Of a DNA stretch of 64,000 bases, positions 9,166 to 18,842 are shown piece after piece. The notes below the pieces were generated by a model. The model made no database searches. It was not told where the DNA came from and was given only the letters and a program-made list of their open reading frames with translations. The translations under genes and the position numbers were made by a program. Origin of the DNA: Allomuricauda sp. M10 (lineage in GTDB: Bacteria > Bacteroidota > Bacteroidia > Flavobacteriales > Flavobacteriaceae); contig NZ_JAJGBN010000001.1 of the NCBI RefSeq assembly GCF_020782875.1, positions 186,001 through 250,000 on the forward strand, given 5' to 3'. Each line of letters begins with the position of its first letter. Within the stretch, counting starts at the first letter, position 1.

Positions 9166-10785
9166 ATGAAAACTTTGGATTCTTTTGATTGGATCACCAT
9201 ATCCATTTATTTTTTGGTCCTTTTGGGCATAGCGGTTTGGGTAATCCGTAAGAAAAAGGAAAGTACCGAAGATTATTTCTTGGCTGGCCGAAATGTAGGC
9301 TGGTTCGTGGTGGGCGCCTCCATTTTTGCGTCCAATATCGGCTCTGAACACGTGGTGGGACTGGCTGGTGCCGGAGCAGGCAACCGTTTACCCATGTTGA
9401 TTTATGAAATACAGGCTTGGATCGTGTTGATTTTGGGATGGGTATTCCTTCCTTTTTATGCAAGGGCAGGAGTTTTCACCATGCCCGAGTTTTTGGAAAA
9501 ACGATTTGATGCCCGTTCCCGTTGGATTTTATCCGTATTCTCCATTGTAGCCTACGTGCTCACCAAAATTTCGGTTACCATCTATGCCGGTGGGGTTGTG
9601 GTTTCCGCCTTGTTGGGAATCGATTTCTGGACCGGGGCCATTGCAACTGTGGTTTTAACTGGGGTGTACACGGTACTCGGAGGAATGCGTGCTGTGGTCT
9701 ATACCGAAACGCTTCAGGCCATCATCTTGGTGGTAGGTGCTGCTGCCTTGACCTTGATTGGTCTGGATCACGTGGGCGGTTGGCAGAGTATGAAAGAAAC
9801 CGTTACCCCGGAATATCTCAATATGTGGAGAGCGGCTTCGGACCCTGATTTTCCATGGCCACCGTTGTTGATCGCCAGTACCATTACGGGTATTTGGTAT
9901 TGGTGTACGGATCAGTACATCGTACAACGTGCCTTAACAGCAAAAAACATTAAAGAAGGAAGGAGAGGAACTATTTTCGGGGCTTTGTTAAAATTGATGC
10001 CCGTGTTCTTGTTCCTTATTCCTGGGGTGATAGCATTGACTTTGAAAATGAGGGGAGAATTGAACTGGGACAGTCCCGATCAGGCTTTTCCAGTGTTGAT
10101 GAGCAACTTGTTGCCTTCTGGTCTTCGTGGATTGGTGGCAGCAGGACTTCTGGCTGCTTTGATGAGTTCCTTGGCCTCCGTTTTCAATTCCTGTTCCACA
10201 TTGTTCACGGTGGATATCTATAAAAAATTACGTCCCAATACCCCTGAGAAGAAGTTGGTGCGTACCGGACAGATTGCCACGGTTATTACAGTGGTCATCG
10301 GTATCATCTGGATTCCTATCATGGCGAATATCTCTGGAGTGTTGTATGAATACCTACAGAGCGTACAATCTTATATAGCACCTCCGATCACAGCCGTATT
10401 CCTATTGGGTATCTTCCACAAACGCATCAATGCGCAAGGAGCCTATGTTACCTTGATCGTTGGATTTGTGGTCGGTGCATTGCGAATTATCCTGGAGTTG
10501 GTAAAGGATACCTTGGATCCTGGGAGTTTCTGGTTCCTCTTGGGCGATATGAACTTCCTGTCCTTTGCCTCATGGTTCTTCCTGTTCTGTATCATTTTGA
10601 TTTTGGTAGTGAGCTACGCCACCGCGGCACCTGCCCCAGAAAAGGTGATGAACCTTACCTATGGCACCATTTCAGAAGAGGAAAGAAAGAAAAACAAGAA
10701 CAGCTACAATTGGAAAGACATTGCCATTTCAGTGATCATTTTGGCCATTGTGGCTTATGTGATGCTTTGGTTCAATGGTAAATAA
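9166..10785 (+). CDS. Sodium:solute symporter, probable L-arabinose transporter
   Basis: SSS-family (SGLT-like) inner-membrane symporter driven by sodium, with about 14 predicted transmembrane helices over 539 residues. The signature AALMSSLASVFNSCSTLF with VDIYKKL near residues 325-350 is the part of the family that contributes to the Na2 sodium site. It is the last gene of the arabinose operon, directly after the mutarotase (7 bp) and followed by a strong terminator. By position it should import L-arabinose, although glucose and galactose members look the same at this level. Confidence 0.9.
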   Translation: MKTLDSFDWITISIYFLVLLGIAVWVIRKKKESTEDYFLAGRNVGWFVVGASIFASNIGSEHVVGLAGAGAGNRLPMLIYEIQAWIVLILGWVFLPFYARAGVFTMPEFLEKRFDARSRWILSVFSIVAYVLTKISVTIYAGGVVVSALLGIDFWTGAIATVVLTGVYTVLGGMRAVVYTETLQAIILVVGAAALTLIGLDHVGGWQSMKETVTPEYLNMWRAASDPDFPWPPLLIASTITGIWYWCTDQYIVQRALTAKNIKEGRRGTIFGALLKLMPVFLFLIPGVIALTLKMRGELNWDSPDQAFPVLMSNLLPSGLRGLVAAGLLAALMSSLASVFNSCSTLFTVDIYKKLRPNTPEKKLVRTGQIATVITVVIGIIWIPIMANISGVLYEYLQSVQSYIAPPITAVFLLGIFHKRINAQGAYVTLIVGFVVGALRIILELVKDTLDPGSFWFLLGDMNFLSFASWFFLFCIILILVVSYATAAPAPEKVMNLTYGTISEEERKKNKNSYNWKDIAISVIILAIVAYVMLWFNGK

Positions 10786-10800
10786 TCAAATGGAAAGTAA

Positions 10801-10830
10801 AAAAGCCCATCCTTTGGATGGGCTTTTTTT
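10801..10830. terminator. Two-way terminator between the arabinose and efflux operons
   Basis: Twelve-base perfect arms (AAAAGCCCATCC and its complement, 10801-10812 and 10816-10827) around a TTT loop, with a T-run on either side depending on the strand. It stands between the convergent ends of the symporter gene and the TolC-family gene and can stop both transcripts. Confidence 0.9.
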
Positions 10831-12139
10831 ATATCTCTAGGTTACCGGCCAATTGTTTCAAAATAATTTCGGAAACCTTGGCTTGAAACTTGGCATTGCT
10901 AAGCCGTACCTGTGCGTTGATGTAGTTTAATTGAGCTGTTCTGAACTCAATGGTAGGAATAATACCAATACGGTACTTCTCTACGGTTATGTCGAGATTT
11001 TCCTTGGCAATGGCCTCGTTTTTCTCTTCCAGTTCTATTAAACTGATATTGGTCAAATACGTTTGATAGGTGGTATTGACCAAAGAAGCCAATTCTTGTT
11101 CCTGCTGGGAAATGGCAATTTCCGCATTTTGAAGGGCCACTTTGCTCATCTTCTCGTTACGGGTTTGGTTAAAGCCATCAAAAAGGTTCAAAGAGGCGCC
11201 AAAACCATAACTGAATCCTTTTGAATCGGAACTTGTGGTAAAGCCCAACTCCGATTTAGAATTGGCTATATTGTATCCAGAGGAAACAAATACAGATGGA
11301 TACCTTGCTGCTTTAATCTGTTTCAATTCCAATTCGCTTATACGCTTATTGATTTTTTCAGCTTGCAATTGCGGGTTTTCTTCGGCAACCTTGGCTTCCA
11401 ATGCTTCGAGCTCCAACTTTTGGTCCACAAAGATTTCAGGGATGACCTTAAAATCATCTTTTAGGTCCCTGGCCAACTGCTCATTGAGTTGGGTCTTGGT
11501 ATTTTTATACAGCTCCTGTTGGCGTTGCATCAAGGTGCGATCGGTGTTCAGGTCCACCTGAGCGTTCAGCACTTCCAATTTGGAAGCTTTTCCAATCGTA
11601 AATCGGTTGTGGGCCAACTCTACCCGTTGCTCCGAAATCAAAAGTGTGCTATCCAGCGCGGAAAGTTGCTGTTGTTGTTGCACCAGGTCGTAGTAGGTGA
11701 TCATGATTTCGCCCACCTTGGTCAAAATGGCTTGCTTCAATTCTGCCTCTCCCAATTTTTGGGTTTCCTTTAATTGCTCGTAGTTTGCGAACATGCTAAA
11801 TCCATCAAAAACGGTCCACTGCAAGGCTACTCCATAATTGAAACTACTGTTCTTTGCATTGTCCCGTTCTTGTATGGTACCATCGTTCCTAATCTGCGTA
11901 AGACTTTGAACGCTGTTGTTATCCGTTAGGTTGGCTCCCACTGTGGGTAACATTCCGGCCTGGCCTGGGCTAACCCCCAATTCATCAATTTTAAGGTCGT
12001 TACGGGCCGTTTTTATCTGGTAGTTGTTTTCCAGGGCAATCTTCACGGCCTCATCAACCGTTAACATTTCTTGGGCGATTCCAAAAGTGAATCCACCCAC
12101 AAAAAGCAATAGTATGCAGATTCGGTTTTTTGTTTGCAT
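10829..12139 (-). CDS. TolC-family outer membrane efflux channel
   Basis: Outer-membrane factor of a tripartite efflux pump. A signal peptide (MQTKNRICILLL... ending GIAQ) is followed by two repeats of the outer-membrane efflux domain made of long coiled-coil helices. An ATG at 12139 is preferred to the GTG/TTG-type extension upstream because it lies one base after the stop of the pump gene (TAG-A-ATG) and begins a proper signal peptide. It is the last gene of the three-gene operon adaptor-pump-channel. The substrate cannot be read from the sequence. Confidence 0.92.
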   Translation of the reverse strand: MQTKNRICILLLFVGGFTFGIAQEMLTVDEAVKIALENNYQIKTARNDLKIDELGVSPGQAGMLPTVGANLTDNNSVQSLTQIRNDGTIQERDNAKNSSFNYGVALQWTVFDGFSMFANYEQLKETQKLGEAELKQAILTKVGEIMITYYDLVQQQQQLSALDSTLLISEQRVELAHNRFTIGKASKLEVLNAQVDLNTDRTLMQRQQELYKNTKTQLNEQLARDLKDDFKVIPEIFVDQKLELEALEAKVAEENPQLQAEKINKRISELELKQIKAARYPSVFVSSGYNIANSKSELGFTTSSDSKGFSYGFGASLNLFDGFNQTRNEKMSKVALQNAEIAISQQEQELASLVNTTYQTYLTNISLIELEEKNEAIAKENLDITVEKYRIGIIPTIEFRTAQLNYINAQVRLSNAKFQAKVSEIILKQLAGNLEI

Positions 12140-12140
12140 T

Positions 12141-15100
12141 CTAGGACAGTTCAAGGGTTTTGAATTCTGGTCGTTGGACTTTTTTTCTAGACCACATATG
12201 ATAAAGCGCGGGAATCACGAATAAGGTCAATACCAATGAGAACAAGGTTCCCCCGATGATCACCACACCCATGCCGGTTCTACTGGCCGAGGCGGCACCA
12301 AGGGACAAAGCAATGGGCAATGCACCCAAGGCAACGGTAAGACTGGTCATCAATATAGGTCGAAGCCTGGAAACCGAAGCCTTCATGATGGCTTCCATTT
12401 TGGTCAGACTTTCATCCTCTTCCTGTAACTGGTTGGCAAATTCTACAATCAAGATACCGTTTTTGGTTACCAACCCGATCAACATGATGGTTCCGATCTG
12501 GCTGAAAATATTCCAAGTTTCACCAAAAAGCCAAAGGGAGAACATGGCTCCTGCAACGGCCATCGGTACGGTCAATATAATGATGAAAGGATCGATGAAA
12601 CTTTCAAACTGTGCAGCTAGAATCAGGAAAATCAATAGGAATGCCAATCCGAAGGCGAAAGCCGTATTGGAACTACTTTCCACAAAATCGCGAGATTCTC
12701 CCCCTAAATCCGTGGTGAAGGTTTCATCCAGTACGCGATCCTTTATTTCGTTCATGGCATCTATACCGTCCCCGATACTTTTTCCTGGTGCCAAGTTGGC
12801 GGAAACGGTGGCCGACATATATCGGTTGTTGTGGAACAATTGCGGTGGGCTGCTGTGTTCTTCCACAGAAACCAAGTTGTCCAATTGAATCAGTTGTCCT
12901 TCTTTGTTCTTTACAAAAATGGAAGTCAAATCCATGGGTTCGTCACGGTCTTGCTTGTCGAACTGCCCGATTACTTGGTATTGCTTTCCGTTCATCAAAA
13001 AGTATCCGAAACGCTGACCGCTCAAAGATAATTGAAGGGTTTGGGCTACATCCCGGACGGATACCCCAAGGCTTTCGGCTTTTTCCCTATCGATGGAAAC
13101 GTAAAGCTCCGGCTTGTCGAATTTCAGGTTGACATCTACGAAAGAAAATGTGGGATTCTTTTCTGCTTCTGCCAGGAATTCTGGAATCTTTTCCTCCAAT
13201 TTTTCAAAGTTCTTGGCTTGGATGATGAATTGGATCGGTGGCCCACCACGACGGTTGACCGAAATGGTCGGACGTTCCGAAACATTGGAGCGCCCCCCTA
13301 CGTAGGCTTTTGCCCAACGGCCAAGATCATCCGCAATTTCACGTTGCGAACGTTCCCTTTCGCTTGGATCTACCAAAGCGACGTTGGCACGGCCACTGTT
13401 TACGGAAGATGATCCGAAACCGGGGGAGGTCAATACCAAACTAACCTTTTTCTCTGGTACGGAATCATTGATAAGTTCTGTAATATCGGTCATCAATCGA
13501 TCCATATATTCATAGGAAGAGCCCTCGGGCGCTGTAACGTTCAAGCGAACGAAAGATCGGTCATCATACGGTGCCGTTTCTTTTTGGAGTAGGGAATAGA
13601 ACAAAACAATCAATCCGATACAACCAAAAAGAATGGGAAAACTTAGCCACTTGCGTTGCATGAATTTTTCCAAGGAACTTTTATAGGATTCGTTCATGGC
13701 CACAAAATATTTTTCGGTGACCATGTAGAATTTGGACTTACTCTGTTTACCGGGTTTGGTCAGATAGGCATTCAACATGGGGGTAAGGGTAAGCGAAACA
13801 AAAGCCGATACCAGTACCGCAGTACCCAAAACCACACCGAACTCACGGAACAACCTTCCTACAAATCCTTCCAAAAAGATAACGGGCAAGAATACCGCCG
13901 CCAATGTGATGGATATGGAAATGACAGCAAAAAAGATTTCCTTGGAACCTTTAATGGCGGCTTCAATGGGGTTCATGCCCTCCTCAATTTTTTTATAGAT
14001 GTTCTCAGTGACCACAATACCGTCATCCACAACCAGACCTGTTGCCAGTACAATAGCCAATAGGGTCAATACGTTGATGGAGAATCCCAATAGCCACATA
14101 AAAAAGAAAGTGGCGATCAACGAAACGGGTATATCCAATAACGGACGCAGGGCCAAGGACCAATTCCTAAAAAATAGGTAAATCACCAGGATTACGAGAA
14201 TAATGGAAATGAGGATGGTCTCCGCCACTTCGGTCACAGCTCTTTGAACAAATTTGGTGTCGTCAATAACGATGTTCAATTTAAAGTCTTCGGGAAGATC
14301 TTTTTGAAGCTTGTCATATTCCTTATAAAACGCATCGGCAATTTCGAGGTAATTGGTCCCGGGTTGGGGTACCACCGCTACGGCAACCATCGGTTGACCG
14401 GAATCGCTCATTTTGGTCTCCATGTTCTCGCCTTCCAAACTGGCACGTCCAATATCACTCAACTGTACCAATTTTTCCCCATCGGCCATGATAATGATAT
14501 TGTTGAATTGCTCTTCGGTATTCAGGTTGCCTAAAGTTTTAACGGTCAACTCTGTATTCTCGCCGGTAAGTTTCCCAGATGGCAATTCAATGTTCTGTGC
14601 CAAAAGGGCTGCCCGTACATCTGCAACGGTAAGCCCGTAAGAAGCCAATTTCAAGGGGTCTATCCATAATCTCATGGCATATCGGCGCTGTCCCCAAATT
14701 TGGACCCCGCTCACCCCAGGAATGGTTTCTATTCGTTGGGCAATTACATTTTCCGCATAATCGGAAAGTTCCAAAATATTTTTGTTATCGCTCTGCACTG
14801 TCATTGAAATGATCCTATCCGCATCGGCATCGGCTTTGGAAACTACAGGCGGCGCATCAAGATCTTCAGGTAAGCTTCGTAAGGCTTGGGATACTTTGTC
14901 GCGAACGTCGTTGGCGGCAGCTTCCAGGTCTTTGTCCAGATCAAATTCAACACTGATGGAACTGGAACCCTGTACACTGGAAGAGGTGATGTTCCGGATC
15001 CCGTCAATGGAATTGATGGCTTTTTCCAAAGGCTCCGTGATCTGTGACTCGATAATATCCGCATTGGCCCCGGAGTAACTGGTACGTACAGATACCACAG

Positions 15101-15227
15101 CCGGGTCAATGGATGGAAATTCCCTTACTCCTAAAAAGGTATATCCGATAACCCCGAATAGGATGATGGAAATGTTCAATACAATGGTAAGAACAGGCCG
15201 TTTAATACTTATGGTAGACAGGTTCAT
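12141..15227 (-). CDS. RND multidrug efflux pump, AcrB/MexB-like
   Basis: Inner-membrane proton/drug antiporter of the HAE1 RND family, 1028 residues with the usual 12 helices and two large periplasmic loops. The helix-4 motif GLVVDDGIVVTENIYK carries the paired aspartates of the proton relay. The N-terminus (STISIKRPVLTIVLN) and the C-terminal GMGVVIIGGTLFSLVLTLFVIPALY block are typical. The start ATG overlaps the stop of the adaptor gene (ATGA), and the stop is one base from the TolC-family start, so the three proteins are probably made in step. Export of hydrophobic drugs, dyes or bile-like compounds is the family role; the actual substrate is unknown. Confidence 0.95.
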   Translation of the reverse strand: MNLSTISIKRPVLTIVLNISIILFGVIGYTFLGVREFPSIDPAVVSVRTSYSGANADIIESQITEPLEKAINSIDGIRNITSSSVQGSSSISVEFDLDKDLEAAANDVRDKVSQALRSLPEDLDAPPVVSKADADADRIISMTVQSDNKNILELSDYAENVIAQRIETIPGVSGVQIWGQRRYAMRLWIDPLKLASYGLTVADVRAALLAQNIELPSGKLTGENTELTVKTLGNLNTEEQFNNIIIMADGEKLVQLSDIGRASLEGENMETKMSDSGQPMVAVAVVPQPGTNYLEIADAFYKEYDKLQKDLPEDFKLNIVIDDTKFVQRAVTEVAETILISIILVILVIYLFFRNWSLALRPLLDIPVSLIATFFFMWLLGFSINVLTLLAIVLATGLVVDDGIVVTENIYKKIEEGMNPIEAAIKGSKEIFFAVISISITLAAVFLPVIFLEGFVGRLFREFGVVLGTAVLVSAFVSLTLTPMLNAYLTKPGKQSKSKFYMVTEKYFVAMNESYKSSLEKFMQRKWLSFPILFGCIGLIVLFYSLLQKETAPYDDRSFVRLNVTAPEGSSYEYMDRLMTDITELINDSVPEKKVSLVLTSPGFGSSSVNSGRANVALVDPSERERSQREIADDLGRWAKAYVGGRSNVSERPTISVNRRGGPPIQFIIQAKNFEKLEEKIPEFLAEAEKNPTFSFVDVNLKFDKPELYVSIDREKAESLGVSVRDVAQTLQLSLSGQRFGYFLMNGKQYQVIGQFDKQDRDEPMDLTSIFVKNKEGQLIQLDNLVSVEEHSSPPQLFHNNRYMSATVSANLAPGKSIGDGIDAMNEIKDRVLDETFTTDLGGESRDFVESSSNTAFAFGLAFLLIFLILAAQFESFIDPFIIILTVPMAVAGAMFSLWLFGETWNIFSQIGTIMLIGLVTKNGILIVEFANQLQEEDESLTKMEAIMKASVSRLRPILMTSLTVALGALPIALSLGAASASRTGMGVVIIGGTLFSLVLTLFVIPALYHMWSRKKVQRPEFKTLELS

Positions 15228-16300
15228 TGTACGTTGGTCTGAGGTTCAAGTTCTTCAAGTGTAACCTTTACAGGCGAACCATCCTTCAGTGCCATGACAC
15301 CGTAGGTCAAGATCGTATCTCCAGGCTTCAGGTTCGTCAATACACGGACCACCTTACCTGTACGCGCTCCGATTTGTACATCTACTTCCTTGGCCATTCC
15401 ATTTTGGTATACAAAGATCCGTTTTCCATTTTGAACAGGGATCAATGCTTCGGAGGGTACCAATAAGGCATCATCTATGGTTTCCAATGGCAAACTTACG
15501 CTAGCATATGCACCAGGATATAATCCATTCTCACGATTGTCGGCAATTGCACGCATCCGTAGTGTTCTGGTGGTGATTTCCACCTCTGGGTCAATGGCAT
15601 AAATGGTAGCCTTGTATTCTTCTTCGGAATCGGAAGTAGCGAACGTAAGTACCGTGCCCATACTGATTTGTGAGGCATATTTTTCTGGCACTGAAAAGGT
15701 GATTTTCAGATTATCCGTATTCACCAGTTTGGCAATTACGGTAGATGGGGTAACATAGGTTCCCATAGAAATGGAACGCAATCCGATGGTTCCAGAAAAT
15801 GGGGCCCTGATAGAGGTTTTGGACAATTGGGCAGCAATGAGATCGGCTTCCGAAGTGGCCGATTGGTAATCTGCACTGGCAATGTCGTATTCTTCTTGGC
15901 TGATGGCCTGTTTCTCCAACAATAATTTGGCCCTACGTTCATTTTCCGAAGCCAGTTTTTTGGCAGTCTGTGCCTTGGACAACTGGGCTTGGAGTTCAAT
16001 GTCGTTCACTTTTAGGAGCACCTGTCCTTTTGTTACCTTGCTTCCTTCCTTAAAATTGATGCTTTCAACAATTCCAGATACCTCACTTCTGATTTCAATC
16101 TGTTCATCGGCCTCCAAGGTTCCGGAAATGGCGATGTTGTCCTTGAAAATCTGAGGTTTAAGGATCATTCCGGATACTGTGGTAACTCTTGGGCCAGTAT
16201 CCATGTTCTGTCCTATTTCAGCGTTGGACATGATTCTGTAGGCGATAAGAGCGCCTATTCCAACAACTAGTAAGATGTAGACTATATGCTTTACTTTCAT
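15224..16300 (-). CDS. RND efflux periplasmic adaptor, AcrA/HlyD-like
   Basis: Membrane-fusion protein linking the RND pump to the outer-membrane channel. A single N-terminal anchor helix (VYILLVVGIGALIAY) is followed by the biotinyl-lipoyl barrel halves around an alpha-hairpin (QLSKAQTAKKLASENERR...), then the beta-barrel and membrane-proximal domains. The ATG at 16300 is preferred over a TTG at 16330, because it gives a normal short positively charged N-terminus; the product is then 358 residues. First gene of the operon, overlapping the pump gene by 4 bp. A perfect -7 promoter element lies about 50 bp upstream. Confidence 0.9.
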   Translation of the reverse strand: MKVKHIVYILLVVGIGALIAYRIMSNAEIGQNMDTGPRVTTVSGMILKPQIFKDNIAISGTLEADEQIEIRSEVSGIVESINFKEGSKVTKGQVLLKVNDIELQAQLSKAQTAKKLASENERRAKLLLEKQAISQEEYDIASADYQSATSEADLIAAQLSKTSIRAPFSGTIGLRSISMGTYVTPSTVIAKLVNTDNLKITFSVPEKYASQISMGTVLTFATSDSEEEYKATIYAIDPEVEITTRTLRMRAIADNRENGLYPGAYASVSLPLETIDDALLVPSEALIPVQNGKRIFVYQNGMAKEVDVQIGARTGKVVRVLTNLKPGDTILTYGVMALKDGSPVKVTLEELEPQTNVQ

Positions 16301-16347
16301 TTTGGTTTGGTGGATGGTATTGGTTTTCAATAAAAACCGCTCAACGC

Positions 16348-16378
16348 CAAAGATAAAGTTTACCTAGTGTTCTTTAAA
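16348..16378 (-). promoter_or_regulatory. Promoter of the efflux operon
   Basis: On the minus strand TATCTTTG (16348-16355) matches the Bacteroidota -7 consensus TAnnTTTG exactly. The -33 position 20 bp upstream is TTT rather than TTG. The predicted start point is near 16341, about 40 bp before the adaptor ATG. Confidence 0.5.
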
Positions 16379-16563
16379 AAACGACGCTGGTATTTTAACA
16401 GGCGAATCCCTTGAACGTCCATATGTTATGGGTTAACGACAAAATAGGCGGTGTGAACCACATGATGGGCGGTTAAATTTGTTAAAATTGGCTTTATTAG
16501 GGTATTGACCAATATCATTTTCCAGATGTAGGCATAGATGTACCTTTAGGAAAAGAGATAGCC

Positions 16564-17409
16564 ATGAGAACGGTTTTGATCCCTACTGATTTTTCTAAAA
16601 ATGCGCTGCACGCCCTGCGTTATGCCCAAGAATTGTACAAATGCGAGCGGGTATGCTTTTTTATTTTCCATGCCTATGCCGATGAGGTTTACGGGGAGTA
16701 TAAAACGGCTTCGTCCGAACAAATAGCGCAACTGAAGGCTGAAAAAAAACAAGGAATAGAAAGGAACTTGGATCAAATGCTAGAGGAAGTCGTGGGAACC
16801 CCACCCAATCCTCTCCATACATATGAGTCGGTTGCAAGTTTCGACACCTTGGTGGATGGGATCAATGACTTTGTGGACGACATGAACATAGATTTGGTTA
16901 TCATGGGCACCAAAGGGGAGACCAGCGACCACAAGACCACATTTGGTAGTTATACCGTGGAGGTGTTCAAATATGTAAAATGTCCCGTTTTGGCGGTTCC
17001 TGAGGAATTTGAGTACCGCCAACCCAAGAATATCCTCTTTCCCACGGATTATATGTTGCCATACAAACGCAGGGAATTGAAACTGTTGGGCGATTTGGCG
17101 GGTAAGTTCAAGTCCAATGTCTATTGTCTATATATAACCGATTTTGAAGAGCTGAGCCCTAGGCAGGAAGACAACAAAAAGTTTTTGGAAGATACTTTGA
17201 CAAGGCCCTACGTGTTTTTTGAGACCACAGGTGTTCAGAATAGGGCCGATGCGATCATGACGCAAATAGATGAAAAGAAAGTGGATATGTTGGTCATGGT
17301 CAATTCACGACATTCTTTTTTTGAGGATATGCTCTACCGCTCTACTGTAGATCTTTTGAGTTTGAAAATGAAAATCCCCTTTTTGGTGATGCAGAACCTT
17401 AACCGTTGA
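16564..17409 (+). CDS. Universal stress protein with two UspA domains
   Basis: Cytosolic stress protein built from two tandem UspA folds (residues about 1-145 and 150-281). The first domain begins VLIPTDFSKNALHALRYA and carries the full ATP-binding pattern G-x2-G-x9-GS (GTKGETSD...TTFGS, residues about 115-129). The second domain lacks a clear copy, so it is probably not an ATP binder. The next gene has the same architecture and overlaps its stop. Usp proteins of this type respond to starvation, redox or energy stress; the exact trigger is not visible. The 263-bp upstream gap is shared with the divergent efflux operon. Confidence 0.9.
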   Translation: MRTVLIPTDFSKNALHALRYAQELYKCERVCFFIFHAYADEVYGEYKTASSEQIAQLKAEKKQGIERNLDQMLEEVVGTPPNPLHTYESVASFDTLVDGINDFVDDMNIDLVIMGTKGETSDHKTTFGSYTVEVFKYVKCPVLAVPEEFEYRQPKNILFPTDYMLPYKRRELKLLGDLAGKFKSNVYCLYITDFEELSPRQEDNKKFLEDTLTRPYVFFETTGVQNRADAIMTQIDEKKVDMLVMVNSRHSFFEDMLYRSTVDLLSLKMKIPFLVMQNLNR

Positions 17410-18263
17410 AGATAAAGCGCATCATATTACCCACGGATTTTTCCAAAAATGCTTGGAATGCCATGGTTTATGCCCTTACCATCTTTAAAGATGCAGCTTG
17501 TGAATTCTTTGTTTTGAATGCCTTTCAGGTGGGAACATCGGGGTTAAGTACCAAAATAGGAATGTCCAATGATACCCGGTTGTTCAACTTGTTGAAGGAA
17601 GAATCGGAACGAGAGGTAAAAAAGACGCTGGGTCAACTACGGCAAGTCAGTTCAAACCCAAATCATCATTTCTATGGATTGTCCGTGGCGGATAACTTGG
17701 TCAATGCCATCGGCAGGACTGTATATAATAAAGGGATGGATTATATCATTATGGGAACCAAGGGGGCAACAGGGTTGAAAGAAGTTTTCTTGGGAAGCAA
17801 TACCTATAAGATCATCCGTGAAATTGACTTTTGCCCGATCATTGCCGTGCCTGATGATTATGAATGTAAGGGAGGATTAAGAACCATCCTTTTGGTGACA
17901 GGGTATGAACATCTTTTTGAAACCTATGAGCTAAGTCCAGTTGTGCAGTTGGCGGAAATATTCCATGCCAAGATTCGTATTGCCCACGTGACCAATGGAG
18001 GTCTAACAAAGGAGCAGGAACATTCCAAACGGGCGTTGATGCGGAAAGTTAAGTCGGTGCCTTTCGATTTTGTGGAAATGGAAAAGTACGCCACCATTCA
18101 AAATTCCATACAAAAAATGATAGCGGACGACCAGTCCATAGATTTGGTGGCGATGATCAATCATGATCGGGGCTTTTTTGAAAAGCTCACCCGAGAACCC
18201 GTGATCAAAAAAATCGCCTTCAATTCCATAGTGCCCTTTTTGGTCATTCATCTCTTTGAATAG
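17406..18263 (+). CDS. Universal stress protein with two UspA domains, second copy
   Basis: Paralogue of the preceding gene, 285 residues with two UspA folds. It begins IILPTDFSKNAWNAMVYAL and keeps the ATP-binding pattern (GTKGATGL...VFLGS from about residue 117), again only in the first half. The start is a TTG that overlaps the previous stop (TTGA, 17406-17409), implying coupled translation. No ATG lies near the start, and the TTG gives the usual Usp N-terminus directly. The two proteins may pair as a heterodimer, which is inference from the coupling. No obvious terminator follows. Confidence 0.88.
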   Translation: MKIKRIILPTDFSKNAWNAMVYALTIFKDAACEFFVLNAFQVGTSGLSTKIGMSNDTRLFNLLKEESEREVKKTLGQLRQVSSNPNHHFYGLSVADNLVNAIGRTVYNKGMDYIIMGTKGATGLKEVFLGSNTYKIIREIDFCPIIAVPDDYECKGGLRTILLVTGYEHLFETYELSPVVQLAEIFHAKIRIAHVTNGGLTKEQEHSKRALMRKVKSVPFDFVEMEKYATIQNSIQKMIADDQSIDLVAMINHDRGFFEKLTREPVIKKIAFNSIVPFLVIHLFE

Positions 18264-18382
18264 AGCTCAGTTTTAATTGATTTTGGGTCTTATGATCAAT
18301 ATTGAAATTGAAACACAACTTTCAGTTCAACCAAATTCTCCAAATCTATAGTTCAAAGGGAATACAGGTACAAGCTTTGCAA

Positions 18383-18682
18383 TTACATAAAAGACCGCGC
18401 CACCTGAACGATATCCGCTTTTTGAAGGACGCCTGATTGCCTCCAAAGTTGCTTGCCATTTTTGAAGAGCATCATGGTGGGCACGCCCCTAACTTGAAAG
18501 GTATTGGCAAGGCCTTGGTTTTTGTCCACATCAATTTTCACAATTTTAAGGGAATCACCAAGTTCCTGTTTCACCTGGCTAAGGATGGGGGCCAACATTT
18601 TACAGGGTCCGCACCATTCAGCCGAAAAGTCGATAAGTACCAATTGGTCTGTATTGATGATATCTGAAAAATTACCTTTCAT
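18383..18682 (-). CDS. Thioredoxin
   Basis: Small cytosolic dithiol reductase. The redox motif WCGPC lies at residues 23-27, followed by the cis-proline segment RGVPTMMLFKNGK. At 99 residues it is slightly shorter than E. coli TrxA, mainly at the N-terminus, but the whole fold is present and there is no signal peptide. It is transcribed toward the stress-protein pair, convergent with it across a 119-bp gap that shows no clear terminator. Several thioredoxins are usual in this family of bacteria, so trxA itself may be elsewhere. Confidence 0.92.
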   Translation of the reverse strand: MKGNFSDIINTDQLVLIDFSAEWCGPCKMLAPILSQVKQELGDSLKIVKIDVDKNQGLANTFQVRGVPTMMLFKNGKQLWRQSGVLQKADIVQVARSFM

Positions 18683-18842
18683 GGCTTCAAAATTTAAGAA
18701 GGGACAAGTTATGAAAACTAGAAATCACCGCAATTGATGAAAGTCATCTTATCCAATTTGTGACATTTCGTAGTTCAATATGGAATGACTCAACTTCTTT
18801 TTCTAAATTTAAACGCTACGCAAACAAAACAAACTAAAAACG

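Noticed and set aside
13656..14063. Open frames antisense to the RND pump, and similar long frames opposite other strong genes
   Set aside because: They are shadows of the coding strand; their composition follows the opposite codons, and they lack starts, partners or conserved-looking motifs.
10829..16300. A defence or secretion system in the minus-strand three-gene operon
   Set aside because: The pump, adaptor and channel are ordinary RND efflux components with all usual motifs.
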